Assembly (NCBI GenBank): GCA_965219305.1
Contig: OZ244725.1
Coordinates: 1,736,001 to 1,800,000 of the forward strand
Direction of reading: 5' to 3'
Source: DATHTS01 sp965219305
Lineage (GTDB): Bacteria > Acidobacteriota > Blastocatellia > Pyrinomonadales > Pyrinomonadaceae
DNA length: 64,000 nt
The translations under genes and the position numbers were made by a program. Positions 1 to 8,507 of this stretch are shown here, piece by piece. The notes beneath the pieces were generated by a model. It saw only the letters and a program-made list of their open reading frames with translations. It did not search any database and was not told where the DNA came from. Within the stretch, counting starts at the first letter, position 1. Each line of letters opens with the position of its first letter.

Positions 1-1041
1 CAAAAGCATCATCGCCGATTCGCAAAGTGGCGCGGCGGTCGTCGTCTGAATCGCCCGCAAATAATGACCGTTTATTTCCAAAGGCTTAATATGAAATGCT
101 TTTTCGACCATTCGACGGCGACCGTTTTTGTCGAAACCGTCAACCGATGCGTGAATCAAAACAAAATCTTCATCAACCGACGGGATTTTCTCCAGCATTT
201 CGTTTTCCAGATTCTTCGGCAGATTTCCGTCGAGCGGATTTTTTTTGATTAAACTTTCAACCCAATCGTAATGACCGACGTGACGCAGAGTTTTATAATC
301 CAAATCTTTCACGCGCCCGCTGAAATAATCCGGCAGATCAGCCGCGCCGCCGCTCGTTAAATCGGCTTCGTAAAAATAACCGTTGATAACGATTCGTTCG
401 CGCTCGGACAAAGACGCGAGATTGACGTTTTTTCCGTTTCGCGTAACGCGCGCAGTTTTGATATATTCCGTCGCCACACCGATCGGCGACCAAGTAAAAC
501 CGTAAAAATGCGGCGCGTGCGCGTGAGTCGAAAGTGCGCCGACCTTCATTCCGATGCGCTCGACATTTTCGTTTTCCCAACGCTCGACAAATTGATTATA
601 AAGCGAAACCGCCAGAACATTGATAAATCCCGGCGCAAGTCCGGTCTGCAAAATAAATCCCGTTTCCGCATCTTTCGCAATCTCGATGATCGCGTCGGTT
701 TCCGCAACATATTCGGTCAGATTCGCATAGTGCATCTTAAAATCCACCGCAAACTGCGCCATCTTCGGAGCCTGCGAACCGGGCGAACAATCGAGCAAAA
801 CTTCGCATTCCTCGAACGCCGTTTTCATCTCGTCGCTGATTCCTTCAAACGGCATCAAAACCGTGTTCACTTTTGAAGTTTTATCCGAATTCCGCAAAAC
901 ATATTCCTTAGATTTTTCCAAAGCGATTTCCGAAACGTCGCCGAGAAAAATTTCCAGTTCAAATTCCGACCATTCACGCAAAAGAATGGCGACCGCTTTT
1001 CCGATTCCGCCCGAACCGGCGATAAAAATTTTGTGACTCAT
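1..1041 (-). CDS. Saccharopine dehydrogenase family oxidoreductase (3' end cut by window edge)
   Basis: The reading frame runs from ATG at 1041 to the window edge without a stop, giving 347 residues; the C-terminus lies outside. The protein opens with MSHKIFIAGSGGIGKAVAILL, a Rossmann nucleotide-binding start (G-S-G-G-I-G). It carries LDCSPGSQAP near residue 85 and LAPGFINVLA near residue 135, which fit the saccharopine dehydrogenase/lysine dehydrogenase fold, including the 'aPGl-N' turn at the start of the C-terminal domain. The likely role is an NAD(P)-dependent amino-acid or imine dehydrogenase. The substrate cannot be read from sequence; lysine 6-dehydrogenase-like or carboxynorspermidine-like members are alternatives. 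Confidence 0.75.
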   Translation of the reverse strand, partial: MSHKIFIAGSGGIGKAVAILLREWSEFELEIFLGDVSEIALEKSKEYVLRNSDKTSKVNTVLMPFEGISDEMKTAFEECEVLLDCSPGSQAPKMAQFAVDFKMHYANLTEYVAETDAIIEIAKDAETGFILQTGLAPGFINVLAVSLYNQFVERWENENVERIGMKVGALSTHAHAPHFYGFTWSPIGVATEYIKTARVTRNGKNVNLASLSERERIVINGYFYEADLTSGGAADLPDYFSGRVKDLDYKTLRHVGHYDWVESLIKKNPLDGNLPKNLENEMLEKIPSVDEDFVLIHASVDGFDKNGRRRMVEKAFHIKPLEINGHYLRAIQTTTAAPLCESAMMLL

Positions 1042-1201
1042 AAACGGTAAATTTCATCACAAAACCGCTACCGATGCAAAACGCCGGATTTTTTATTTTT
1101 CACCGGAATATTTTACCGCGTTCGTGTATTTTTGCTATTTTTACAACCCATTTGTGATAAATTATTGTCAGCACTCAGCGCAGTTTATATCAAATAATTT
1201 T

Positions 1202-2134
1202 ATGAATAATCTAGTAAAAATTCTTGTATTTTGCTGTTTAGTTTTCGCAGTTTTCTTCGTTAATGCGTCGGCACAAACCGAACAAAACGAAAAACCCGTT
1301 AATAAAGTTATCAACGGCTCGGCTCTTTCTCTGCCGAAACCTGATTTTCCCGACAAAATAAAAAAGGACGGAATCGGCGGAAATATCAATGTAAATGTTT
1401 TAATTGATGAAACGGGAAAGGTAATTTCCGCTAAAGCCGTAAGCGGAATCGAAAACGCCGAGCTTAGAAAAGCCGCCGAACAAGCCGCGCTGAAATCTAC
1501 ATTTGCGCCGACATTACTTGCGGGAAAACCCGTTAGAGTAACGGGAATTATCGTCTATAATTTTACAGATGACGTATCGAATGAAGATAAAGTAAAAGTT
1601 TTCGGCTTGGGAACTTTTCTTTTCACAATGAAAAATTCGGCTGATGATTTACTTGTTTTCCATAAAGTTTTTGAATCTGACGATGCTATAAAAAACTCCA
1701 TCGAAGAATTCTCGAACTTTTCCGGCGATTTGGCTCCGCTCAATTCGTTGCAAAAATTATCGTCCAAAGAACGGCTTGCAATAATAGAAAAAGTAATTTC
1801 TTCGATCAAAGCAAAATTAAATACTTCCGAATTATGGCAATTCGAACTCGGCAGACTTTTTGCCGAAATCTCCCGCCAATTTATAAATGTATCTTCCGAA
1901 GAAGAAGTTGATCTTAGCAAATTTGATGAAAATCGCGTTAAGAAAACTTTACTGGAAATTAAGCAATTGACTTTGAACGCGCCGCCTGATTTTCCTGCCG
2001 ACATACTCTCAAGGATTAAAGATTTTTCAGAATTGGGAAACAAGAATATAATGTCATCACAGGAAAATTGGGAAGAATTTATGAATAAAATGGAGAAAAT
2101 ATTTGAAACGATTTCTCCCGGTTCTACCAAATAA
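1202..2134 (+). CDS. Secreted protein with TonB C-terminal-like domain
   Basis: I take ATG 1202 as the start (310 residues) because it is followed at once by a signal peptide (MNNLVKILVF..., cleavage near NASA-Q). An upstream in-frame GTG at 1124 would put 26 polar and aromatic residues in front of it. Residues about 35-115 (PDFPDKI..., VNVLIDETGKVISAKAV, AALKSTFAPTLLAGKPVRVTG) match the TonB C-terminal fold used by periplasmic energy-transducer-like proteins of this group. The remaining 190 residues are helical and unrecognised. There is no N-terminal TonB membrane/proline-rich region, so this is a stand-alone secreted TonB-C protein rather than a true TonB. Function unknown. Confidence 0.7.
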   Translation: MNNLVKILVFCCLVFAVFFVNASAQTEQNEKPVNKVINGSALSLPKPDFPDKIKKDGIGGNINVNVLIDETGKVISAKAVSGIENAELRKAAEQAALKSTFAPTLLAGKPVRVTGIIVYNFTDDVSNEDKVKVFGLGTFLFTMKNSADDLLVFHKVFESDDAIKNSIEEFSNFSGDLAPLNSLQKLSSKERLAIIEKVISSIKAKLNTSELWQFELGRLFAEISRQFINVSSEEEVDLSKFDENRVKKTLLEIKQLTLNAPPDFPADILSRIKDFSELGNKNIMSSQENWEEFMNKMEKIFETISPGSTK

Positions 2135-2168
2135 ACCGCCGCTGTGATTCGGGGAAATCGTCTTTTTT

Positions 2169-2798
2169 TTATGTATTCGTTTTTCTGAAAATCATCGTCA
2201 GAAGACGCGGAATCTGCGTTTTCTTGTCGCCGTCAAACCATTCTTTTAATTCTATAATTTCAAAATTATTTTTCTTTGCCGCATCAAAAAAATCCGAAAT
2301 GTGATGGACGAAACATTCGAGTTCAAAAGTTCCCGTTTCGGTTTCAAAACGCGCTTTCGTTCCCTGATATTGTTTGAACGGGTGAAGTTCGCCGATGTAA
2401 AAAAGTCCGCCGGATTCTAGGACTTTTCGCGCCTGATCGAAAACGAAATCGAGATTTTCGATGTGTTCGAGAACGAGCGAACAAGTTATCAGATCAAATG
2501 AATTTTCCGCAAAATCCCAATCTTCGCGCAAGTCGAGTTTCTTAAATTCGACATTTTCCGCCGTAATTTTCGCCTTCGCTTTCGCCAGCATTTCTTCGGA
2601 AAAATCCGCGCCGATCAGATATTTTGCTTTTGTCTGCAAAAATTCGGTATTTTTCCCCGTTCCGCAGCCGATTTCCAACACATTTAAATTTTCGCCCGAA
2701 ATCATTTCCCGCAGAGCCTCTGCTTCGAGATCGCGCGTTTTATTTTCCATCGCGTCATAAGTTTTCGACCATTTGTTATAAGCATTTTGATTGTTCAT
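2169..2798 (-). CDS. Class I SAM-dependent methyltransferase
   Basis: This 209-residue protein has the class I methyltransferase motifs in order. Motif I is VLEIGCGTGKN (about residues 40-50), followed by the acidic GADFSEEML after beta-2, then FDLITCSLVLEHI (motif IV region) and VLESGGLFYIGELHP (post-motif). The pattern is that of Methyltransf_11 small-molecule methyltransferases; the acceptor is not predictable. It is convergent with the TonB-C gene (34-base gap) and divergent from the ECF sigma operon, so it is probably a single-gene unit. Confidence 0.85.
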   Translation of the reverse strand: MNNQNAYNKWSKTYDAMENKTRDLEAEALREMISGENLNVLEIGCGTGKNTEFLQTKAKYLIGADFSEEMLAKAKAKITAENVEFKKLDLREDWDFAENSFDLITCSLVLEHIENLDFVFDQARKVLESGGLFYIGELHPFKQYQGTKARFETETGTFELECFVHHISDFFDAAKKNNFEIIELKEWFDGDKKTQIPRLLTMIFRKTNT

Positions 2799-2875
2799 TT
2801 TGATTTAAGAAAACGAAAAACGTCCCGGCAATAATTGTTTCGTCAAAACTATTTCAAAAAAATTTCGTTTCAACC

Positions 2876-2903
2876 TGTTAACATTTTATATTTTTAAAAC
2901 GTC
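2876..2903 (+). promoter_or_regulatory. Candidate ECF-type promoter before the sigma gene
   Basis: TGTTAAC (2876-2882) and CGTC (2900-2903) are separated by 17 bases. This resembles the -35 AAC and -10 CGTC elements of autoregulated ECF sigma promoters and lies 27 bases before the sigma gene. It is a visual match only. Confidence 0.3.
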
Positions 2904-2930
2904 TTTATAAACGGCGAACAAAAAGTTTCT

Positions 2931-3524
2931 GTGAAAAAAATGTCTGAAAGCGGAATAATTCAAAATTTATTTTTCCCCGCGCGGCGCAAAAAAGCCGAAT
3001 TGCTTGCGGCGGAAGAAAAACCGTCCGAAGAAGCAAATCTGGTCGAGCGCGTTTGTGCGGACGATAAAAACGCTTTCGATGAATTTTACCGCAAATTTTC
3101 GCCGCTGATTCACGGGATCGTTCTGGCTCGCGTTCCGCGCGACGAAGCCGCCGACATCGTGCAGGAAGTTTTTATCACCGCTTACGAAAAACTTCATACG
3201 CTGCGCGACAAAGAGCGCGTCAGTCCTTGGCTGGCGAGCATCGCGCGGCGAAGAGCGGTCGAATTTCACCGCCGCAATAAACCGACGGTCGAACTTTCGG
3301 AAGATTTGAGTTTCACGAGCGACGCGAAAAACGAAGCCCGCGAGATTTTGGACGCGATCCGCGAGCTTCCCGAAACTTACAGCGAAACATTGATCCTGCG
3401 GCTCGTCGAAGGATTGACCGGAGCGGAAATCGCCGAGCAAACCGGATTAAAACACGAATCGGTCAGAGTAAATCTGTCGAGAGGAATGAAACTTTTGCGG
3501 CAAAAATTGGGCATTTCGGAGTAA
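2931..3524 (+). CDS. ECF (RpoE-type) RNA polymerase sigma factor
   Basis: This 197-residue protein has sigma region 2 (FDEFYRKFSPLIHGIV, then DEAADIVQEVFITAYEKL, then SPWLASIARRRAVEFHRR, about residues 48-125) and sigma region 4 with a helix-turn-helix (SETLILRLVEGLTGAEIAEQ, ending HESVRVNLSRGMKLLRQKL). No region 3 is present, which defines the ECF group. The start is GTG 2931 or ATG 2940 in the same frame. The next gene begins 4 bases after its stop and encodes a single-pass membrane protein, as expected for a sigma/anti-sigma pair. The first 38 residues are an extra N-terminal tail. Confidence 0.93.
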   Translation: MKKMSESGIIQNLFFPARRKKAELLAAEEKPSEEANLVERVCADDKNAFDEFYRKFSPLIHGIVLARVPRDEAADIVQEVFITAYEKLHTLRDKERVSPWLASIARRRAVEFHRRNKPTVELSEDLSFTSDAKNEAREILDAIRELPETYSETLILRLVEGLTGAEIAEQTGLKHESVRVNLSRGMKLLRQKLGISE

Positions 3525-3528
3525 TAAA

Positions 3529-4185
3529 ATGAAAGAAGATTATCTGTGGAACAAAACGGGTTCAGACCCGGAAATCGAAAATCTGGAAAACGTCTTGAAA
3601 GCGTTTCGCTTAAAAGATGCCGCGCCGCCCGAACTTCCCGCCAAAGTTTTTGTTCTGGACAAAAATTTTGAAAGACCGGGAAAAAGACGAAATATTTTCC
3701 GGCTGGCTTTTACCGCTTTCGCCGTTCTCGGTTTGGTCGTTTTTTCAGCCGGAATTTTTCAGATTTTGAAAATCGAAAAAACGGAAGTTTCGCAAAACGA
3801 TGCGAAAAATGTTTCGAGCAAAATAAAAAGTGAAGATTTCGCCGAAAATTCGCAAACGACGACGGAAAATGTTGCGCCGGAAAAAAAACGTTCTGAGAAA
3901 CCGATCTTGAAAAAATCTGCGGCTGCGGCGAAACCGCAGATCGAACGACGTCCGGCGAAATTAAAAAAACAAATTCCGGCACAAATGAACGTTGAAACCG
4001 TCGCCGAAAAAATTAAAACTCCGAAACCTTTGAAGAGCAAATCACCCGAAGAGGAAATTTTGCTGACCGAAGAAGAACAATACGCTTATGACCAATTGAT
4101 GAACGCTCTGGCGATCACGAGTTCGAAATTTAAATTGGTCAGAGATAAAGTTCAGGGCATTGAAAAAAAAGAAATCGTTTACTGA
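3529..4185 (+). CDS. Putative membrane-anchored anti-sigma factor
   Basis: This 218-residue protein has about 55 N-terminal cytoplasmic residues (starting MKEDYLWNKTGSDPEIENLE, the form seen in anti-sigma-like proteins of acidobacterial ECF operons), one transmembrane helix (about residues 57-80, FRLAFTAFAVLGLVVFSAGI) and a long Lys/Glu-rich outer region. No cysteine/histidine ZAS zinc motif is visible. Assignment as anti-sigma rests on its position 4 bases after the sigma gene and its topology. It probably binds the sigma factor on the cytoplasmic side and senses an envelope signal. Confidence 0.65.
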   Translation: MKEDYLWNKTGSDPEIENLENVLKAFRLKDAAPPELPAKVFVLDKNFERPGKRRNIFRLAFTAFAVLGLVVFSAGIFQILKIEKTEVSQNDAKNVSSKIKSEDFAENSQTTTENVAPEKKRSEKPILKKSAAAAKPQIERRPAKLKKQIPAQMNVETVAEKIKTPKPLKSKSPEEEILLTEEEQYAYDQLMNALAITSSKFKLVRDKVQGIEKKEIVY

Positions 4186-4228
4186 TAAAAGAGCAGACTT
4201 AAAAATTTTAGAAAAGGAACAATTCGTT

Positions 4229-4786
4229 ATGAATAAATTTATGAAAAAAATCGTTTTACTGGCGGCGTTTATGCTGACCGCTTTTTCTCTGGCGCACGCC
4301 CAAAATGCGCGTATTCAATTCGACAATTTGAAATTTCTCGAACCGCGCGCCGCCGATATTGTCGAAGTCAACATTGACGGCAAGATTTTGAATATCGCAA
4401 AGAATGTTTTAAATAAAGTTGACAACAAAGACAATAAAAAAATCGCCGAAGCCGTTAAAGGACTCGAAGGAATTTACGTCAGAATTTACCGCTTTGAAAA
4501 CGACAACGAATACAACGCCGGCGATGTCGAAACGATTCGTTCACAGCTTAAAACGCCGAATTGGGAAAAACTCGTCAATGTTCGCAGTAAAAAGAACAAT
4601 CAGAAAATTGACGTTTACACGATGTTCACGGGCGATAAAGTGAGCGGCGTAACCGTTTTGATCTCGGAAAACAAAAGCATCGCGGTCGTTAATGTCGTCG
4701 GTGAGATTGACATTGAAACGTTCGCCGAATTAGGCGGAAAATTGAGCATTCCCGAAATCGAGATCGAAAAAACCGGCGATCAATAA
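4229..4786 (+). CDS. DUF4252 secreted protein
   Basis: ATG 4229 follows an AAGGA-type ribosome site and starts a clear signal peptide (MNKFMKKIVLLAAFML, cleavage near AHA-Q, residue 23). An upstream in-frame start at 4160 lies inside the preceding gene and was not used. The mature part shows the DUF4252 pattern: W-E-K-L-V-N-V-R-S, a YTMFTGDKVSGVTVLI strand and IAVVNVVGEIDIETF near the end. DUF4252 proteins are periplasmic or outer-membrane proteins of unknown function, repeatedly found beside ECF sigma/anti-sigma pairs (well known in Bacteroidota). It is third in the sigma operon and is a likely target of it. Confidence 0.8.
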   Translation: MNKFMKKIVLLAAFMLTAFSLAHAQNARIQFDNLKFLEPRAADIVEVNIDGKILNIAKNVLNKVDNKDNKKIAEAVKGLEGIYVRIYRFENDNEYNAGDVETIRSQLKTPNWEKLVNVRSKKNNQKIDVYTMFTGDKVSGVTVLISENKSIAVVNVVGEIDIETFAELGGKLSIPEIEIEKTGDQ

Positions 4787-4800
4787 GGAGATAGAAAAAA

Positions 4801-5337
4801 ATGAAAATACACAAAAAAATCTTTATCGCGCTGACGTTTTTCGCTCTGGCATTTACTTTGATAGTTCCGAACGCGGAAGCAAAAAGCAATGAATTCGACG
4901 CGGTTTGCAGTCATCTGAAAACAAAATATCAGGCGAAAAAACTCAGTATCCCGTTTATGTGGATGGCTCGCGCCGTCGTCGGAATCGCCCGTCCCGCCGG
5001 AGTTAAAAGTTTCAAGATGACAATTTTCCGCGGTTTGCAGTTTTCTCCCGAATCGCTCAACGACGAGATGAAAGGCGTGATGCGCGACGCTTTCAGCGAA
5101 GATTGGAGTCCGATCTTGCGCGTCCGTTCTAAAAACGGCAGTCAGGTTTATATGAATATGCGCGAGGAAAATAATAACATCAAAATTTTCCTCGTCACGA
5201 TCCAAAACGACGAAGCCACCGTTATCCGCGCAAAATTCGATCCCGACAAACTGACGGACTTTATCAACAATCCGAAAATTTTCGGAATTTCCCTCGATGA
5301 TTCTTCCGACGATTCGGAAGATGATTCATCACAATAG
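4801..5337 (+). CDS. Secreted DUF4252-like protein
   Basis: This 178-residue protein starts 14 bases after the previous stop, with AAGGAG just before its ATG. It has a signal peptide (MKIHKKIFIALTFF, cleavage near AEA-K, residue 28) and a body that parallels DUF4252: SEDWSPILRVRSKNGSQVYM, then IKIFLVTIQNDEATVIRAKF. The C-terminus is an Asp/Ser-rich tail (DDSSDDSEDDSSQ) that could bind metal or act as a flexible end. It is the last gene of the ECF operon and is followed directly by a strong terminator. It is probably a diverged paralogue of its upstream neighbour. Confidence 0.65.
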   Translation: MKIHKKIFIALTFFALAFTLIVPNAEAKSNEFDAVCSHLKTKYQAKKLSIPFMWMARAVVGIARPAGVKSFKMTIFRGLQFSPESLNDEMKGVMRDAFSEDWSPILRVRSKNGSQVYMNMREENNNIKIFLVTIQNDEATVIRAKFDPDKLTDFINNPKIFGISLDDSSDDSEDDSSQ

Positions 5338-5351
5338 TTAAACGCTAATAT

Positions 5352-5396
5352 AAAAAGCGAACACAAAAGTCGTGTGCTTTTGTGTTCGCTTTTTTT
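5352..5396. terminator. Bidirectional intrinsic terminator
   Basis: The perfect stem AGCGAACACAAAAG / CTTTTGTGTTCGCT has a 7-base loop and T-runs on both sides. It ends the ECF operon on the plus strand and the GH30 gene on the minus strand. Confidence 0.93.
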
Positions 5397-5448
5397 GTAA
5401 AATTTACATCAAAAATTACTCGTGCATTTTGGTGAGCAAATAGTTCTG

Positions 5449-6930
5449 TTAAATCACCAGCGTCTGAATCGAACGCGCCGGAATCATCGTTTCGGCGGCT
5501 TGCCCGTCAATCCACAGGAAATACGGCACTTCTTTTTCGCCTTTGTTCATAACGACGGTAATTATTTTGCCGTCGGGATTCAAGAACGAAGTCGAAAGCA
5601 ACGCACTGCGGCTCGGGCTGGTGGCGATGCGTTTCGCGCCGGGTTTGATGAATTTCGAGAAATGTCCGATGTAATAATAAGAATTCGTGTAGATCAATTC
5701 GCCCGTGCGCGTGTCGGCGTGAACCGGCGCGAAGCAGAAATTTCCGACGTGATTCGGTCCGCCGGTTTCATCAAGCAAAACGTTCCAATCCGTCCACGCA
5801 ACTGTTCCGCTGTTGAAATCGTTTATCATCGAATAACCGTAGCGTTCGCCCAAATCCCAATCTTTGACCTTTTCCAAGTTGAACGGATACGCGCAGCCTT
5901 CGGTAAAAATCAAAGGTTTTTCCGGGAAAGTTTCGTTAACGAGCTTGACGTTATCAATCATCATTTCGCCGCCCGACCACGGTTCATACCAGTGAAAACC
6001 GACGTAATCTGTATATTTCGCGGCTTCCGCGTCGCTCATAATCGTGTTCACGCGCTGGTAGATCAGATCGCGGTTGTGATCCCAGACGATGATTTTCCGG
6101 TCGCCCAAACCTTCTTTTTTCATCGTCGGTCCGAGATGATTTTTCAGAAAATCGCGTTCGTCTTCCGCCGTGTAAACGCACGATTCCCACGGTTGCGTCG
6201 CCATCGGTTCGTTCTGCACCGAAATTCCCCAGATCGGAATTCCCTCTTTTTCGTAAGCCCTGATAAATTTCGCGTAATATTTCGCCCAGCTCGCGGCGAA
6301 TTCAGGTTTTAATTTCCCGCCGTGAAGCATTTCGCCGTTGGTTTTCATAAACGGCGGCGGCGACCAGGGCGATGCGAACATCGTCAGTTTTCCGCCTGCG
6401 GCTTGGATGGATTTTTTGATGAACGGGATGCGATATTGGCGGTCGTGTTCGATGTTGAAAGTTTTCAAATCCTTGTCGCCTTCGTCAATATATGTGTAAC
6501 TTCCGCTCGAAAAATCGCAGCTGTGAATGTTCGTGCGCGAGAAATTGTAGCCGATTCCTTTGTCTTTATCGAAATACGCGGTTAAAAATTCGTCCTGTTT
6601 TTCCTTCGGCAATTTCGCAAAAGTTTCCGCCGAAGCGTCCGTCAACGCACCGCCGATTCCCATAAAAGTCTGAAACGTGCGTTTCGGTTCGACGAACACG
6701 CAAATTTGCGTCTCCAGCGGTTGCGCCATCGGTTTGAATTCCAGCGTGTCAGTCGCCGATATCTTCATCTGGGTGTCTTTGGCGGTCGTGTAAACGGAAA
6801 CTTTTTTGTCCGTCACGGAAGATTTCAATTTGTCATTATTATTTTCAGCGGCAAACGTCGGCAATCCGGTTTTCGCTAAAATTCCGGCGGCAGTTCCGGC
6901 AACTAAAAAATCACGGCGGTTTATTTTCAT
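5449..6930 (-). CDS. Glycoside hydrolase family 30 (glucosylceramidase-like), Tat-exported
   Basis: This 493-residue protein begins MKINRRDFLVAGTAAG, a twin-arginine signal (R-R-D-F-L) with cleavage near residue 28. The (beta/alpha)8 GH30 body is recognisable from GIGGALTDASAETFA, then FASPWSPPPFMKTNG. The acid/base glutamate lies in GISVQNEP, followed by VGFHWYEPW, and the nucleophile glutamate lies in PLIFTEGCAYPF. The C-terminal beta domain follows (GHFSKFIKPGAKRI, then SFLNPDGKIITVVMNK). Family activities include beta-glucosylceramidase and beta-1,6-glucanase; the substrate is not decidable. It is a single-gene unit divergent from the stress-protein gene at 7188 and ends at the shared terminator. 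Confidence 0.92.
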   Translation of the reverse strand: MKINRRDFLVAGTAAGILAKTGLPTFAAENNNDKLKSSVTDKKVSVYTTAKDTQMKISATDTLEFKPMAQPLETQICVFVEPKRTFQTFMGIGGALTDASAETFAKLPKEKQDEFLTAYFDKDKGIGYNFSRTNIHSCDFSSGSYTYIDEGDKDLKTFNIEHDRQYRIPFIKKSIQAAGGKLTMFASPWSPPPFMKTNGEMLHGGKLKPEFAASWAKYYAKFIRAYEKEGIPIWGISVQNEPMATQPWESCVYTAEDERDFLKNHLGPTMKKEGLGDRKIIVWDHNRDLIYQRVNTIMSDAEAAKYTDYVGFHWYEPWSGGEMMIDNVKLVNETFPEKPLIFTEGCAYPFNLEKVKDWDLGERYGYSMINDFNSGTVAWTDWNVLLDETGGPNHVGNFCFAPVHADTRTGELIYTNSYYYIGHFSKFIKPGAKRIATSPSRSALLSTSFLNPDGKIITVVMNKGEKEVPYFLWIDGQAAETMIPARSIQTLVI

Positions 6931-7187
6931 AATGTTTTTTCCTTTTTTGGCGGAGATTAAATTTCAGATGATATTACAACATTTCAAACAAATAATTAAA
7001 TTTACGACGCTTTCTTTTTGGCGGACGCATCCGCCGTAAGCATTTTATGTCAATATTTTTGAGTAACAGTTTCGGATAGTTTTTGCGAAGTTTGTAGTAA
7101 TCTATAAAAAGGATTTTTTGTCAGAAAAAAAAATGATCCGGCGAAAAAATCTTAATAATAAACATTCGAACAAGGGAGATAAATTAA

Positions 7188-7700
7188 ATGGCGGAACACA
7201 ACGATACGGAAACCAAAGAAGAGAAAATCAAAAAAATCGGTGAATTTATAATGGACATTGATTTCACGATGATGACGACGATTGATGAAAACAGCGATCT
7301 TCAGTCGCGTCCGATGTCCACGCAGAATAACGAATTTGACGGCAACGTGTATTTTTTCACATACAGCGATTCAAATAAACTCAAACACATAAAGGCGAAT
7401 CCGCGCGTAAACCTCGCATACAGCGATCCGAGTAAGCAAACTTATATTTCGCTCAGAGGAAATGCCGGAGAAAGCCGCGACCGCGCGAAAATGGAAGAAA
7501 TGTGGTCGCCGGAAATGAATGCGTGGTTTCCCGACGGACTCGATACGGAAGGCATCACACTGATCAAAGTCGAAGTCGAGAGTGCCGAATATTGGGATAC
7601 GCCAACGAGTTTCGTTACGCACGCCATCGGTTTGGTCAAAGCCAAATTGACCGGAAAAGTCCCGCACATCGGCGACAACAAAACTGTCGAATTCGACTAG
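7188..7700 (+). CDS. Pyridoxamine 5'-phosphate oxidase-fold general stress protein
   Basis: This 170-residue protein, with AAGGGAGA 8-15 bases before ATG, matches the general stress protein 26 family of split-barrel flavin-binding proteins. The sequence shows MMTTIDENSDLQSRPMSTQ near the start (the typical 'L-x-S-R-P-M' strand), VYFFTYSDSNKLKHI, VNLAYSDPSKQTYISLRGNA, and AWFPDGLDTEGITLIKVE. Such proteins bind FMN, FAD or F420. It stands alone, flanked by its own terminator. Confidence 0.88.
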   Translation: MAEHNDTETKEEKIKKIGEFIMDIDFTMMTTIDENSDLQSRPMSTQNNEFDGNVYFFTYSDSNKLKHIKANPRVNLAYSDPSKQTYISLRGNAGESRDRAKMEEMWSPEMNAWFPDGLDTEGITLIKVEVESAEYWDTPTSFVTHAIGLVKAKLTGKVPHIGDNKTVEFD

Positions 7701-7712
7701 AAATTAAAAGCC

Positions 7713-7752
7713 TTAATAATTGATTTATAATGTCAATTATTAAAACTTTTTT
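7713..7752 (+). terminator. Intrinsic terminator after the stress-protein gene
   Basis: TTAATAATTGA (7713-7723) pairs with TCAATTATTAA (7733-7743) around a 9-base loop, followed by AACTTTTTT. The T-run touches the first base of the adjacent repeat element. Confidence 0.8.
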
Positions 7753-7895
7753 GCCCGCGAATTACGCGAATAAACGCAAATCATTTAAGAAAATAATTTA
7801 ATGTTTTTTTCTTAAAATTCGTGTTTATTCGCGCTCATTAGCGAGCAAATATTCTTACAGTTCCGCGTCTTTCTGCGTCTTTTCGCGGGCGAACG
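7751..7895. repeat. GCCCRCGAATTAC-type intergenic inverted repeat, copy 1
   Basis: The left arm starts TTGCCCGCGAATTACGCGAA. Its imperfect reverse complement lies at about 7821-7851, and a third partial arm ends TTCGCGGGCGAA at about 7882-7893. The arms are themselves made of near-repeats of ACGCGAATT. The family recurs at 9340 and 13190. Confidence 0.75.
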
Positions 7896-7899
7896 ATCT

Positions 7900-8472
7900 T
7901 CAATCTTTCTGCGGTTCGTACCACAATTCGACTTCGCCGCTGGAAAATGATTCGGATTTTATTAATTTTAGTTTTAATTTTTCGTCCAAATCTCTGAAAA
8001 TAGAAAATCCTGTGCCGATGGCAACCGGATTGACGAAAAGATGATATTCGTCAATCAGATTGTTTTTTATCAAACTACTGACAAAGTTCGCGCCGCCGTA
8101 AATTATAATATCTTTTCCGTCTTTATTCTTCAGCTTTTCGATTTCTTCGACCAGTTCGCCGTTTTCGACGGTCGTGTTTTTCCATCTCGATTCTGTTACG
8201 GTTTTGCTAAAAACGACTTTCGGAATGTCAACCATTTTTCGTGCGAAAGCATTTTCGGGACTTTCCGCATTTTCTGCAACGCTCGTCCAATAATTTATAA
8301 ATTCATCCGTCATTTTTCTGCCGAGCAAAATCGTGTCCGAACTGTCAGTCAATTCATTAATGCGATTCGTAGATTTTTCATCCGATTCAGAAGACATCCA
8401 ATCGAGTTCACCATTTTGTCTGCCGACGAATCCGTCAACCGTTATCTGCACTTGTAATTTTAATTTTCTCAT
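7900..8472 (-). CDS. Dihydrofolate reductase-fold (RibD C-terminal-like) protein
   Basis: From the ATG at 8472 (a second in-frame ATG lies four codons upstream) the protein starts MRKLKLQVQITVDGFVGRQNG, the first strand of the RibD_C/DHFR fold. TILLGRKMTDEFINYW, then FSKTVTESRWKNTTV, then KDIIIYGGANFVSSLIKNN follow; these are the NADPH-contact and 'GG' elements of the 'dihydrofolate reductase family protein' group. This group is not canonical FolA. It is the last gene of the VOC/DoxX cluster, 23 bases after the DoxX gene. The substrate is unknown. Confidence 0.85.
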   Translation of the reverse strand: MRKLKLQVQITVDGFVGRQNGELDWMSSESDEKSTNRINELTDSSDTILLGRKMTDEFINYWTSVAENAESPENAFARKMVDIPKVVFSKTVTESRWKNTTVENGELVEEIEKLKNKDGKDIIIYGGANFVSSLIKNNLIDEYHLFVNPVAIGTGFSIFRDLDEKLKLKLIKSESFSSGEVELWYEPQKD

Positions 8473-8507
8473 ATATTTTCTCATATATATTTTTCTCTCA
8501 AATTCCT

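Noticed and set aside
5422..6312. A 296-residue plus-strand frame opposite the GH30 gene
   Set aside because: It has an Arg/Phe/His-rich composition and no domain; it is the antisense image of the well-supported glycosidase.
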